64,000 bases of DNA from Mycolicibacterium sp. CBMA 234 (GTDB lineage Bacteria; Actinomycetota; Actinomycetes; Mycobacteriales; Mycobacteriaceae), in the NCBI RefSeq assembly GCF_009729415.1, contig NZ_MPKW01000018.1, positions 310,001 through 374,000 of the forward strand, written 5' to 3'. Position 1 is the stretch's first letter. Each line of letters starts with the position of its first letter. Under the pieces are notes generated by a model. That model was not told the origin of the DNA. It saw only the letters and a program-made list of their open reading frames with translations, and did not search any database. Of this stretch, positions 40,910 through 48,878 are shown piece after piece. The position numbers were made by a program, and so were the translations under genes.

Positions 40910-41821
40910 GTGCAGGGACGTGGTTGGCTGGAGGGCGTGGGGGTATCGCTGAACCGACGTGACTTCATCGTCGGGTTGGCCGCGACGGGGGTGCTGGCCG
41001 GGTGCCAGCCGAATCGGGCGCACGCGGCAACCGAGTTTGCAGATCTGGAAGACCGCTACCAGGCGATCATCGGCGTCTACGGAGTCGATGTGGTGTCGTC
41101 GGCGACAGTTGAGCATCGCCCCGACGAGCGGTTCGCGATGTGTTCGACCTTCAAAGCCTATGCGGCAGCACGCATCTTGCAGCTGTCGCAGGACGGCAAG
41201 GTGGATCTCGACGCCAGCGTGCGCATCAGCGCCGGCGATATCGTGGTCTACTCGCCGGTGGTGAGTCGTGCAGTCGGGTCGTCGCTGCCGCTGCGGGATA
41301 TCTGTGCTGCTGCACTGCAGCAGAGCGACAATGCCGCGGGCAACATCATGCTGCGGACCATCGGTGGGCCGTCTGCCATCACCGATTTCGCCCGCTCGAT
41401 CGGTGATTCGCAGACGCGGCTCGATCGCTGGGAACCTGACCTCAACACCGCGTTGCCTGGTGATCTGCGGGATACCACCACACCGCGGGCCCTGTGCGGT
41501 GGTTACCGAGCCATTCTTGTCGGCGACGCATTGCGTCCGTCGGACCGATTCCAGCTGCAGCAGTGGATGCTTGCGAACACCACGTCGACCAAACGTTTTC
41601 GGGCTGCTCTGCCGTCAGGCTGGACCAGCGCGGATAAAACCGGGAGCGGCGACTACGGGTCGAGTAATGACGCCGGCCTGCTGAGTGGCCCGACGGGCGA
41701 GCGGGTCATGCTCACGGTGCTGATCCGGTCGCGCACGCTACGGAAGGATTCCGGGCTATTCGACGAAGCCGTCGCAGCGACCGCGCGACTGGCGCTGGAT
41801 CGGCTCGGCCATGCCCAATAG
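40910..41821 (+). CDS. Class A beta-lactamase, Tat-exported lipoprotein
   Basis: 303 residues. All class A motifs are intact: STFK at about 79-82 (nucleophile Ser79, Lys82, preceded by Cys as in carbapenemase-type enzymes), SDN (loop motif, Asn present), the omega-loop Glu in RWEPDLNTAL, and KTG in ADKTGSGDYG. Mtb BlaC has Gly at the SDN Asn position; here it is Asn. A twin-arginine signal (NRRDFIVGLAATG) runs into a lipobox LAGC, so it is exported by Tat and lipid-anchored outside. The start is uncertain: GTG at 40910 or GTG at 40937, the latter with GGAGGG too close. A lipoprotein gene overlaps its end by 11 nt. Confidence 0.93.
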   Translation: MQGRGWLEGVGVSLNRRDFIVGLAATGVLAGCQPNRAHAATEFADLEDRYQAIIGVYGVDVVSSATVEHRPDERFAMCSTFKAYAAARILQLSQDGKVDLDASVRISAGDIVVYSPVVSRAVGSSLPLRDICAAALQQSDNAAGNIMLRTIGGPSAITDFARSIGDSQTRLDRWEPDLNTALPGDLRDTTTPRALCGGYRAILVGDALRPSDRFQLQQWMLANTTSTKRFRAALPSGWTSADKTGSGDYGSSNDAGLLSGPTGERVMLTVLIRSRTLRKDSGLFDEAVAATARLALDRLGHAQ

Positions 41822-43106
41822 GCGTCGTCGAGAATTCCGGATCCGGACGTTCGCCGTGGCCGCCTGTATCTGCGCACTTACGGCCTGTTCGACGACGACG
41901 TCTGGCACGGCGCGGTTCGGTGGGTCGCTGAGCGATCCCGAGCCTGACGTCAGCCAGCTCCGGACCGGCAATTACCAGATCAAGCCGAGTACGCCGTACT
42001 TCAGCGCCGGGCCGAACCCGAGCACACAATCGATCGTTGAATCGATACGGTTGGCCGAATTCGTCGTCGGCCCTTGGGAAGTCGACTCGTCGCTGACGTT
42101 GTTGGTTACGCAGGGCACTCATTCGGTCGACGCGAACTCGGTTGATCTGGTGCTGGGTGAGTCCCCTGACAAGGTGATGCAACGGATCGCCGCGACGCAC
42201 AATCTGGTCGCCGGATTCGGGTCGCAGCGGATGACAGGGCCAGGGGAGCCGGACCTAGCCGTCAAGAATGTGGTTCTGATGTTCCCGGATGACGCCCAGG
42301 CAGCAGCTGCCGCCGGCGAGTTCGCCGCGCAGATCGGGCCAGTGGTGACCGGCGGCATTATTCCGATTTATCCCGTCGATGTGTTTGGCACCGGCAATCC
42401 CACTCCAGGCGCAGCCGGGATGAACATCAACAGCACCACCAGCGCGGTCGCGGCCTATACCGTCAATGGGCGATATGTGTTTTACCAACTGGTGCGCGCG
42501 AAAGGTTCCGGTTCTGCCACGGCGGACATGCGGGCCAGACTGTTGGTATCCAATCTGATCAGCAGACAACAATCGCTGATCAAGGGGTTTGTCCCGACTG
42601 AGCCGTCGAAGTTGGCTGACCTGCCCAAGGATCCGAGTAGCGACCAACTTTTGTCCAAGACACTGAGTACTCCAGATCAGCAGGCGGGGTTCCTGATCGG
42701 TGCGTGGAGGCCGCACGCGTGGCTGCATTTCGAAGCGGATCCAGTAAGCATGAATGCTCAGTTTGAGCGGGCTGGAGTCCAATGGGTTACCCAGAGATGG
42801 GGGCGGGTTTACCAGGCCCCCAATAGCGATTCGGCCGCCCAGCTCCTGGATTTCATGACGGCGTCGCTGATGCACAACGCGGATATGCAGCTGGCGGGCC
42901 CGGTGCCGGGGTTCCCGGGCGCGCGGTGTTTCGAACGCCAAAGTGACTATTCACCGCCCGATGCGGCGGTGTCGATGCGTATCGAATGGTGGCATTACAG
43001 CTGTGTCGCGCGCACCGACAAATTCGTCTTTCAGGTCTTCGGCGACGACGAAACTGCTGTCAACCAACAGATTTCGGCACAGTACCGGGTGCTGTCGGGA
43101 AAGTAG
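41811..43106 (+). CDS. DUF7373-family lipoprotein
   Basis: 431 residues. A signal peptide with lipobox ALTAC (RRRREFRIRTFAVAACICALTAC, Cys about residue 26) leads into the DUF7373 region, seen in SLSDPEPDVSQLRTGNYQIKPSTP, ESIRLAEFVVGPWEVDSSLT and NVVLMFPDDAQAAAAAGEFA. Mycobacterial DUF7373 lipoproteins are surface proteins of unknown function, often in several paralogues. The start overlaps the beta-lactamase gene by 11 nt, so the two may be coupled. No role in beta-lactam response is shown. Confidence 0.83.
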   Translation: MPNRRRREFRIRTFAVAACICALTACSTTTSGTARFGGSLSDPEPDVSQLRTGNYQIKPSTPYFSAGPNPSTQSIVESIRLAEFVVGPWEVDSSLTLLVTQGTHSVDANSVDLVLGESPDKVMQRIAATHNLVAGFGSQRMTGPGEPDLAVKNVVLMFPDDAQAAAAAGEFAAQIGPVVTGGIIPIYPVDVFGTGNPTPGAAGMNINSTTSAVAAYTVNGRYVFYQLVRAKGSGSATADMRARLLVSNLISRQQSLIKGFVPTEPSKLADLPKDPSSDQLLSKTLSTPDQQAGFLIGAWRPHAWLHFEADPVSMNAQFERAGVQWVTQRWGRVYQAPNSDSAAQLLDFMTASLMHNADMQLAGPVPGFPGARCFERQSDYSPPDAAVSMRIEWWHYSCVARTDKFVFQVFGDDETAVNQQISAQYRVLSGK

Positions 43107-43183
43107 CGCAGCGGGCGTCGATGAGTTCGGCGGAGCTGGCGGGTCTATCTACTGACCGACAAGCACATCGTCAGGAGCTGGAC

Positions 43184-43765
43184 ATGGGACTCATTCACCT
43201 CGGTCCCGACGAGGATCCGGACGGCTTTTCTTACGGGGGCTGGCAGGCGCCGTTGATCGACGATGTGTCCGGGGCACAAGTTGGCGCGGCCTACGAAGGC
43301 GTCGACGCACTGCTGCTCGGCCGCAAGACATACGACATCTTCGCGGCTTACTGGCCGCAGCAGGACGACGAGTTCGGGACGTTGTTCAACCGCATTCCAA
43401 AATACGTGGCGTCGCGCGGCAATCCTGATCTATCGTGGTCAGGGTCAACACAACTCGGCTCGGACCTGGGGGCCGCAGTACGAGCGGTTCGGGAGCGACA
43501 CGACCACGTCAAGGTGGTCGGGAGTTTGAACTTTGTGCAGACTCTGTTGCGGGAGAGGCTCTTTGATCGCCTGGACCTCTGGGTGCATCCGATTGTGTTG
43601 GGTGTCGGCAAGAAGGTGTTCGACGACGGCGCGGTGCCTTCTAGTCTGACGCTGCTCGAGCAGCCCGTGGCCAGCCCTCGGGGCATCGTGCATCTGCGGT
43701 ACGGGTTGGTCGACGGTGTGCCGGCGACGGGGGACATGAGCGCGACGGATCGGGGGGTGGATTGA
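43184..43765 (+). CDS. Dihydrofolate reductase/RibD C-terminal family protein, apparently with internal deletion
   Basis: 193 residues. RibD_C-type motifs are GGWQAPLIDD, YEGVDALLLGRKTYDIFAAYWPQ, DLGAAVRAVRE, VVGSLNFVQTLL and LWVHPIVLGVGKKVF. The start fits MGLIH immediately followed by LGPDEDPDGFSY. Relatives place about 15 residues containing a TLDG-type strand between these two pieces, so the first beta-strand and its active-site Asp appear missing. It may be inactive. AGGAG lies 6 nt before the ATG at 43184; longer in-frame starts do not restore the strand. The downstream TM gene overlaps its stop by 4 nt. Confidence 0.72.
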   Translation: MGLIHLGPDEDPDGFSYGGWQAPLIDDVSGAQVGAAYEGVDALLLGRKTYDIFAAYWPQQDDEFGTLFNRIPKYVASRGNPDLSWSGSTQLGSDLGAAVRAVRERHDHVKVVGSLNFVQTLLRERLFDRLDLWVHPIVLGVGKKVFDDGAVPSSLTLLEQPVASPRGIVHLRYGLVDGVPATGDMSATDRGVD

Positions 43766-44070
43766 CTGGTACGAACTGGATTCGCGGAGTATTCGCGGGC
43801 GGGGTTCTTGGTGGGATCGGCTGGGGCTTGTTGGCCGTCGGGGCGATTGGCGGGCCGGGCGACGAGATTCACCTGGGTGGGGCGGTTGCTACGTATCTGC
43901 TTGTTGCAGTGGGTATTTCGGTGATCTGTCTGATGATCGCGGGCCTGCTATATCGAACTCGGGCGCTACGCACCGCCGCTGTCGCACTGGCGGTCGCGCC
44001 GGTTGGCGGCTGGATCGTGGTCGGCCTGTTGTATCTCCAAGGATTAGCGATGGCTCTGGCATCGCTTTGA
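43762..44070 (+). CDS. Small membrane protein
   Basis: 102 residues, predominantly three hydrophobic segments (GVLGGIGWGLLAVGAIGG, VATYLLVAVGISVICLMIAGLLY and AVAPVGGWIVVGLLYLQGLAM). No known family is recognised. The TTG start overlaps the previous gene (TTGA). It may be co-translated with the DHFR-like gene and with the following small membrane protein. Confidence 0.6.
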   Translation: MTGTNWIRGVFAGGVLGGIGWGLLAVGAIGGPGDEIHLGGAVATYLLVAVGISVICLMIAGLLYRTRALRTAAVALAVAPVGGWIVVGLLYLQGLAMALASL

Positions 44071-44099
44071 CCAGTGTTTCAGTGAGTAAGGGGGCGTCC

Positions 44100-44384
44100 A
44101 TGTCTTTCGAGCATGAGATTTCACTCGATCCGCGGCCGCAGCGGAACCTTGATCCGCGGTTTCTGCTGGGTGGTTATGTGCTTGGGGTGGTGGCGATGTC
44201 GTCGGCGCCATTGATGTACTACTGGCTGTTCGCGCCGGCGGGTGCGCTCCTGGTCGCTGCGGTGTGTGTCGTGGTTGCGACGGTGTGGCCACGGTTCGAC
44301 GACGCGGCGCGCGGTGCATTCTTCGCGGCGGTGTTCGGCGTGGTGGCCGTGCTGGTGCTGTTCATCGGGAACGCGCAGCGCTGA
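44100..44384 (+). CDS. Small membrane protein
   Basis: 94 residues. A charged start (FEHEISLDPRPQRNLDPR) is followed by three hydrophobic segments (FLLGGYVLGVVAMSSAPLMYYWLF, GALLVAAVCVVVATVW and GAFFAAVFGVVAVLVLFIG). AAGGGGG precedes the ATG at 44100 by about 6 nt, which decides this start over an upstream TTG at 44067. It follows the other small membrane gene in the same orientation after 29 nt. Function unknown. Confidence 0.65.
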   Translation: MSFEHEISLDPRPQRNLDPRFLLGGYVLGVVAMSSAPLMYYWLFAPAGALLVAAVCVVVATVWPRFDDAARGAFFAAVFGVVAVLVLFIGNAQR

Positions 44385-44438
44385 AGTTCATGGGTATCGC
44401 ACCCGCACTGAAAGTGATTGTGCAAAAGGCTGATTCAC

Positions 44439-45737
44439 CTACGCCACGGCGACGGCGGTCGCCTCGACGTCGGCCACATGAACCAGCTGACCGTTCTGCC
44501 GGATGAACAGGCCTGTGGCGGTTGAGGATTGGCCGGGGGATTGGCTGGGTTTGGCGACGACCACCGCCTCGCCGTTCGGTAGGGGATAGTCGCGGTAGGT
44601 CCCCGGCGGGTCGACTTGTGTCCACTGCGAGCCACTCAGCTCCCACACACCGCTGTCCGCTGTGACCTCGGACGGATTGGTCGGGCATGTGTCGGCGCCG
44701 GCGGTGGCCCGGAGTCTTCCGTCCGCCGTCCACCACGCCGCGCCATTGGTGTTGCCATAGAAGGAGGGCCTTGGCGTGGCGGCAACGGGGCCTGGCGGGA
44801 AGTTGATCGCGGGGTGACCGGTGGCCGAGTCGAACACCGTGATTTGGTGTTCGGCGCAGGGGCTGGGCGGGGAATTCTTGCCGGTTTCGTAGGCGAACCG
44901 CGTCCCGTCAGGGCTGAAGATCACGGATATCCACTGTGTGGTCGGCATGTGCCCGAGATCGCGGACGGTTCCGTCGGCGTCGACTAGGAACAGGCGGTCG
45001 GCCTGGGTGAGATCGTCGGCGTCGTACTTCTTGGCGATCGCGACACGTCCATGCCCGGCACCGATGACGTTTCCAGTGAAGTCCTGATAGCTGCTGGGTT
45101 GCGCGCGTTGTTCGGGCGTCCGCGGCGGTAGCTGCACGGTGCGCAGAATGCTCGGCGCCGCGTTGGGTTGCGCGAGGTCCAGCTGCATCAGGGTCACCTG
45201 CCCGTCAGGAGCGTCCGGTGCTGCCGGCCCTTGCCAGACGACGGTGCTGCCGTTCAGCGCGTACGGACTGCCAGGCCGGCCCGGCTGGTGAGACGACGTT
45301 CGTGACCGGGCTGGAATGGCCGCTTCGTGTATTTGGCGGCTCGCAATATCTACCCACACCAACTGGGCTCTGATGTCGCCGCCGTCATAGGGATAGCGCC
45401 CGGCTTCTTCATCGGCGTACTGAGCGAAGGCGTACTTGCCGTCGGTGGTGAACGCAGGCGAGGTCAGACCCCCGAGCCGCGACGCGTCCATGTGTTTGGT
45501 CCAGGTCTTGATGGGTGTCTTACCTTGGGCCAGAACGAAACTCACATCACCGGCTTGAAACCAGGGAGTGGATTTCGGAAGGGTGTAGGCAATCAGCGGG
45601 CCACCCGTCGCGGCTGGGGTCGGATCATGCGCCTGGCATGCATTGGCGGCCAGCAGCAATGGCAGCAATGTCGCGACCAGCGAACGGCCTCTGCCGCGCC
45701 GAGATACTGCAGACCTCCCGCGATTCCCCAATCCCAT
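44439..45737 (-). CDS. Lipoprotein with TolB/WD40-like beta-propeller
   Basis: 432 residues. A lipoprotein signal ends LLLAANAC (Cys about residue 34). The rest repeats propeller-like blades, for example LTSPAFTTDGKYAFAQYAD, VWVDIASRQIHEAAIP, ISVIFSPDGTRFAYETGK and GAAWWTADGRLRA. It is likely surface-exposed and soluble beyond the anchor. I do not recognise a specific family. The leaderless -10 TACGCT (45744-45749) lies 6 nt before the ATG. It converges on the small membrane gene with 54 nt between. Confidence 0.75.
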   Translation of the reverse strand: MGLGNRGRSAVSRRGRGRSLVATLLPLLLAANACQAHDPTPAATGGPLIAYTLPKSTPWFQAGDVSFVLAQGKTPIKTWTKHMDASRLGGLTSPAFTTDGKYAFAQYADEEAGRYPYDGGDIRAQLVWVDIASRQIHEAAIPARSRTSSHQPGRPGSPYALNGSTVVWQGPAAPDAPDGQVTLMQLDLAQPNAAPSILRTVQLPPRTPEQRAQPSSYQDFTGNVIGAGHGRVAIAKKYDADDLTQADRLFLVDADGTVRDLGHMPTTQWISVIFSPDGTRFAYETGKNSPPSPCAEHQITVFDSATGHPAINFPPGPVAATPRPSFYGNTNGAAWWTADGRLRATAGADTCPTNPSEVTADSGVWELSGSQWTQVDPPGTYRDYPLPNGEAVVVAKPSQSPGQSSTATGLFIRQNGQLVHVADVEATAVAVA

Positions 45738-45743
45738 TGGATC

Positions 45744-45749
45744 AGCGTA
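45744..45749 (-). promoter_or_regulatory. -10 hexamer of propeller lipoprotein gene (leaderless)
   Basis: TACGCT on the minus strand, 6 nt from the ATG at 45737. Confidence 0.45.
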
Positions 45750-45780
45750 TGTCGCGACGTGGGGCGGCGCGGCGCGGTCC

Positions 45781-46104
45781 TTATCCGATGCGTGCCCGCA
45801 GGGTCTCGACGAACCGCTGCGGTTCGGCCGGGGTGATGCACGGCTTCACCTTGGCGCCGGTATCGATGACAACCAAGGTGTCCTTCTTCGGCCGGTGCAT
45901 GTCGAGCGGGAACCAATGACTGGGGCTGCCGGTGCCCCAGAGGCGCCAGCTGCCGGTCGCAGCGCCCAACGGGCGGACGTCGATGCCGCGGATTGCGACG
46001 TAGGGCACGCGCTTCTCCGTGCCGAGTGGAAAGTAGTAGCGGCGGATGGTCAACCCGTCGTCGTCGAGGGTCAAATTGCCGTCATCGTAGAGTGCAGCGA
46101 CCAT
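45781..46104 (-). CDS. Small PH-like hypothetical protein
   Basis: 107 residues from the ATG at 46104. Residues run as alternating strands (ALYDDGNLTLDDDGLTIRRYYFPLG, RVPYVAIRGIDVRPLG, TLVVIDTGAKVKPCI) ending in a helix (PAEPQRFVETLRARIG). This is a bacterial PH-domain-like pattern; there is no signal or TM segment. The exact start is uncertain (a GTG at 46143 would add 13 residues). Function unknown. It lies 43 nt upstream of the propeller lipoprotein in the same orientation. Confidence 0.6.
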   Translation of the reverse strand: MVAALYDDGNLTLDDDGLTIRRYYFPLGTEKRVPYVAIRGIDVRPLGAATGSWRLWGTGSPSHWFPLDMHRPKKDTLVVIDTGAKVKPCITPAEPQRFVETLRARIG

Positions 46105-46392
46105 AGTGACGATGGTGCCACCATTCGAGCTGGCGTGTGTCACTGCTGTGGCACCTGCGCTGAAAGTGACTGAGCTTCAGTACTTTCTGTGCGTCGCTAT
46201 GGACGGGCTATGGCTTGGTGTGAATACCGTTCACACCCTGGCGAGTTTGCTGAGACTGCGTAGCCTTTAGGTGTGCTTAATAGTTCTGGTGAGCGCGAAT
46301 GCCGGCTAGAACTTACTGACAACTGAGCATCCGAAATCGCGCGGGTCGGAGCGCCGCGACGACGGCCACCGGTCGTAGTTGAGGAGGTCGAC
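46105..46392 (+). other. Intergenic region with inverted repeat
   Basis: 288 nt with no convincing gene, between divergent genes. It contains a perfect 8-bp inverted repeat with 5-nt spacer (46217-46237) and, at its 3' end, a GAGGAGG ribosome-binding site before 46393. Confidence 0.6.
46217..46237. promoter_or_regulatory. Inverted repeat, possible operator
   Basis: ggtgtgaa and its complement flank taccg. It is about 155 nt upstream of the repeat-protein ATG. It could be a dimeric repressor site or a weak hairpin. Confidence 0.4.
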
Positions 46393-48615
46393 ATGACGAC
46401 TTTCAGTTCCCCACCCATTCACATCGTGCCGCGGGCCGCGTCCACCTCGCGCTGGCGCAGGCTCGCGCAAGGGGCGCGCCGACGCAAAGCGGTGGTCGCC
46501 GCCGGTGCGTCCGTGGTGCTCGTCGCAGGAGTGCTGGGCGCGTCGTACGAGGCCCCGCCTGGCGGCAGCCTGTGGGGTGTCGAGAAGACGGTATTTCCCG
46601 GGCACGCGCAAGATGTCGCGCTGACTGCCGTCGTCAATGATCTGAAAGCAGCACAGGACGTCTTGGGCAGCGGACAGCAGCCCACGCCTGATCAGCTGAC
46701 GGCCGCCCGCACGTCGCTCAATGAGGCCAAGCAAGGCTTGGACTATCTGTCGCCATCGCCGCAGCGGACCAGCCTGCAGAACCTCTACCTGCAACTGACA
46801 CAACAACTTCTGCAATACACGCCGGCGTCCGCGCAGCAACTGCCGGCGTTGCCCGCACCGCCGCTACCACCGGCGCCGCAGGCTGCCGACTCGGGCGGTG
46901 CGCCGCAGACGCCCGATGTGGCCCTGATGAATGCGTCCGCGCCAACGTGGGGATACCAGGGCTCAGGGGATGCCGGGGATTCGGCCACCGTGGACCAGAT
47001 GTCCGATAGCGTGCCACCGCCGCCTGATGTTCCGGACGCGCCGCAGGCCGACTGGTCACAGCCTGTCGATCCGCCGTTGACGCCGAACCTGCAAGACCTC
47101 GGTTCCTATGACCCGTCCTGGGGGCAGCTCTACGGCTACGACTCGGGCGATTGGTACAACTACGACCTCAGTGGATACAACCAGTACGGCTACGACGTCC
47201 TCGGTTTCAACCGGTGGGGTTACGACCGCTGGGGCTACGACCGGTGGGGCTACGACCACTTTGGCTACAACTGGGGCGGGTACAACTGGTCCGGTTACGA
47301 CCGTGACGGCTGGGATCGCAACGGCTGCAACGAATGGGGGCAACGCCGCGACCACCCGGACGACCCGCGTAATCAGGTTTGGTACAACGACCACCACCCT
47401 TACGAGCAGTACTACCAGTGGAAGTTCGAGAACGACGATCCGGTGTACCAACGCACCCAATGGGACCAGGCTCACGGATTCAACCCGAACCAGTACCAGA
47501 ACTGGAACATGAACCGGGACTGGCACGATCCGCGCAACCGCGACTGGGCACCGCCTGCCACGGCAGTGAGCAGCACCCACTTGGTCACCGATGTGTCGGC
47601 GAGTGTTTCGTCACCGGTGGTGAATCTGAATGTCTCACTGGCTCAGTTTATTTCGACTGACCACGCGACCAGCAATTCCGGGTCGCTGCTGAAGGACCTC
47701 GCGAACAAGCCTGCCCGCGATGTCACCAAAGACCTGGATGCGACCGCCACCTCTACGGCAGCGGTGACGGCTTCGACGCCAGGGAAGCCATCGGCCACAC
47801 CCGTTTCAAATCACCAAACATCCTTGGCCCCACCGGCGTTGACGGCCGCCGTGCCGACTGCACCGCCGTCGAAGGTGACAGCCGGGTTCACCGCGCCCAA
47901 ACTGGCGCCGGTGCCCCTCGCTACGCCGAGCACGCCGCAAGCCAAGCCGGTGCCTGCACCGGGTGCCACTGTGCCTGGTGGGGAACCGAATTTGGTTCCG
48001 ATGCCGACGGCTGTTGCGCCCAAGGTCGGCTCGCCGAACCCGGTGACTCTGCCGAATCCCTTGGTGACGCCGGCTCCCTTGGTGACGCCGGCTCCCTTGG
48101 TGACGCCGCCGGCTGAGCCGAAGCAGGGGACTCCAGCAGCTCCCGCGGTTGTTCCGGTGGCTCCGCCCAGCGAAGCAGTGCACCCGCGTGACACCATTGC
48201 CGTTCCGCAGGCGCCTGTTTCGGAACCGTCTGCACCTCCGGCAGCGCCGATCCGGCAAGAGCCGCAGCAGCAACTCGCACCGGAGCCACCGGCACAGCAC
48301 GAACCAGCGCTGGAAGCCCCGGCTCCGCAGTCCCCGGTAAAGCAGGCGCCGGTACACCAAGCGCCGCCGTCAGAGGAACAGGCTCCGCCGCCTGTCCCGC
48401 CGCCGCCGCCGGTTCATGAGGCTCCGCCGCCTCCGCCGGTTCATGAGGCTCCGCCTCCGCCGCCGCCAGTGCATGAAGCTCCGCCGCCTCCGCCGCCCGT
48501 GCACGAGGCTCCGCCTCCGCCGCCGCCGGTACACGAGGCTCCGCCTCCGCCGCCGCCTCCCGCGCCACGTCCGGCGCCGCGGGGTAACTGCCCGCCCCAG
48601 ATGTGTCCGGCCTAG
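46393..48615 (+). CDS. Large repeat protein: TM anchor, aromatic-Gly (GYDRW) repeats, Pro-rich tail
   Basis: 740 residues. A basic start is followed by one helix (about 34-50, AVVAAGASVVLVAGVLGASY). A conserved-looking segment (GGSLWGVEKTVFPGHAQDVALT through LLQYTPASAQQ, about 57-155) resembles the extracytoplasmic domains of DUF5667-type anti-sigma-related proteins, weakly. Residues about 235-310 are aromatic-Gly repeats (GYDSGDWYNYD, GYDRWGYDRWGYDHFGYNW, SGYDRDGWDRNG). A second aromatic/Asp/Asn stretch follows. The last about 240 residues are Pro-rich with VTPAPL and five PVHEAPP repeats. GAGGAGG lies 6 nt before the ATG. Function unknown; a cell-wall-spanning surface protein is my inference. 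Confidence 0.7.
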   Translation: MTTFSSPPIHIVPRAASTSRWRRLAQGARRRKAVVAAGASVVLVAGVLGASYEAPPGGSLWGVEKTVFPGHAQDVALTAVVNDLKAAQDVLGSGQQPTPDQLTAARTSLNEAKQGLDYLSPSPQRTSLQNLYLQLTQQLLQYTPASAQQLPALPAPPLPPAPQAADSGGAPQTPDVALMNASAPTWGYQGSGDAGDSATVDQMSDSVPPPPDVPDAPQADWSQPVDPPLTPNLQDLGSYDPSWGQLYGYDSGDWYNYDLSGYNQYGYDVLGFNRWGYDRWGYDRWGYDHFGYNWGGYNWSGYDRDGWDRNGCNEWGQRRDHPDDPRNQVWYNDHHPYEQYYQWKFENDDPVYQRTQWDQAHGFNPNQYQNWNMNRDWHDPRNRDWAPPATAVSSTHLVTDVSASVSSPVVNLNVSLAQFISTDHATSNSGSLLKDLANKPARDVTKDLDATATSTAAVTASTPGKPSATPVSNHQTSLAPPALTAAVPTAPPSKVTAGFTAPKLAPVPLATPSTPQAKPVPAPGATVPGGEPNLVPMPTAVAPKVGSPNPVTLPNPLVTPAPLVTPAPLVTPPAEPKQGTPAAPAVVPVAPPSEAVHPRDTIAVPQAPVSEPSAPPAAPIRQEPQQQLAPEPPAQHEPALEAPAPQSPVKQAPVHQAPPSEEQAPPPVPPPPPVHEAPPPPPVHEAPPPPPPVHEAPPPPPPVHEAPPPPPPVHEAPPPPPPPAPRPAPRGNCPPQMCPA
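47185..47330 (+). repeat. Aromatic-glycine coding repeats
   Basis: Short degenerate repeats encode [GA]YD-x-W and GYNxxG units (core tacgaccgctgggg and variants). They are degenerate at third positions, so this is protein-level repetition rather than recent slippage. Confidence 0.7.
48061..48114 (+). repeat. 18-nt tandem repeat (VTPAPL)
   Basis: Two perfect copies of ttggtgacgccggctccc (48061-48078 and 48079-48096) are followed by a diverged third. They encode LVTPAP repeats in the Pro-rich tail. Confidence 0.7.
48410..48562 (+). repeat. PVHEAPP-coding tandem repeat
   Basis: Five units of about 24-33 nt (core ccggttcatgaggctccgcc and variants) encode PPPPP-VHEAPP. Unit length varies, so the number of copies may differ between strains. 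Confidence 0.7.
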
Positions 48616-48669
48616 CGGAAAGTCGTTCCACTGGGATGGTTTCCATCTGATTCGACTGGTCGGCACGTG

Positions 48670-48707
48670 TCCGGAACGCGATATCACCGGCGATATCGCG
48701 TTCCGGA
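48670..48707 (+). terminator. Hairpin after the repeat-protein gene
   Basis: A perfect 16-bp stem (48670-48685 with 48692-48707) with a 6-nt loop, 55 nt after the stop. No U-run follows; it fits the U-poor terminators common in mycobacteria. Beyond it, up to 48878, I see nothing else. Confidence 0.6.
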
Positions 48708-48878
48708 TACCTGTGGAGGTAGAGAGCCGCGTGCGAATGAGGCTGCGAATGTAGCTGCCGGGATCAAGCAGGGCAGTTCGCCAAGTCAGCTGTCGAATTG
48801 CGGTCGCAACCTGACGATCGGTATGCACGGCATTGTTATCGAAATTTGAGTCATGACGCACAATGCTATGTAGGTAGT

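Noticed and set aside
47185..48562. CRISPR or mobile repeat array
   Set aside because: Repeats encode protein-level periodicity and differ at third positions; no spacers.
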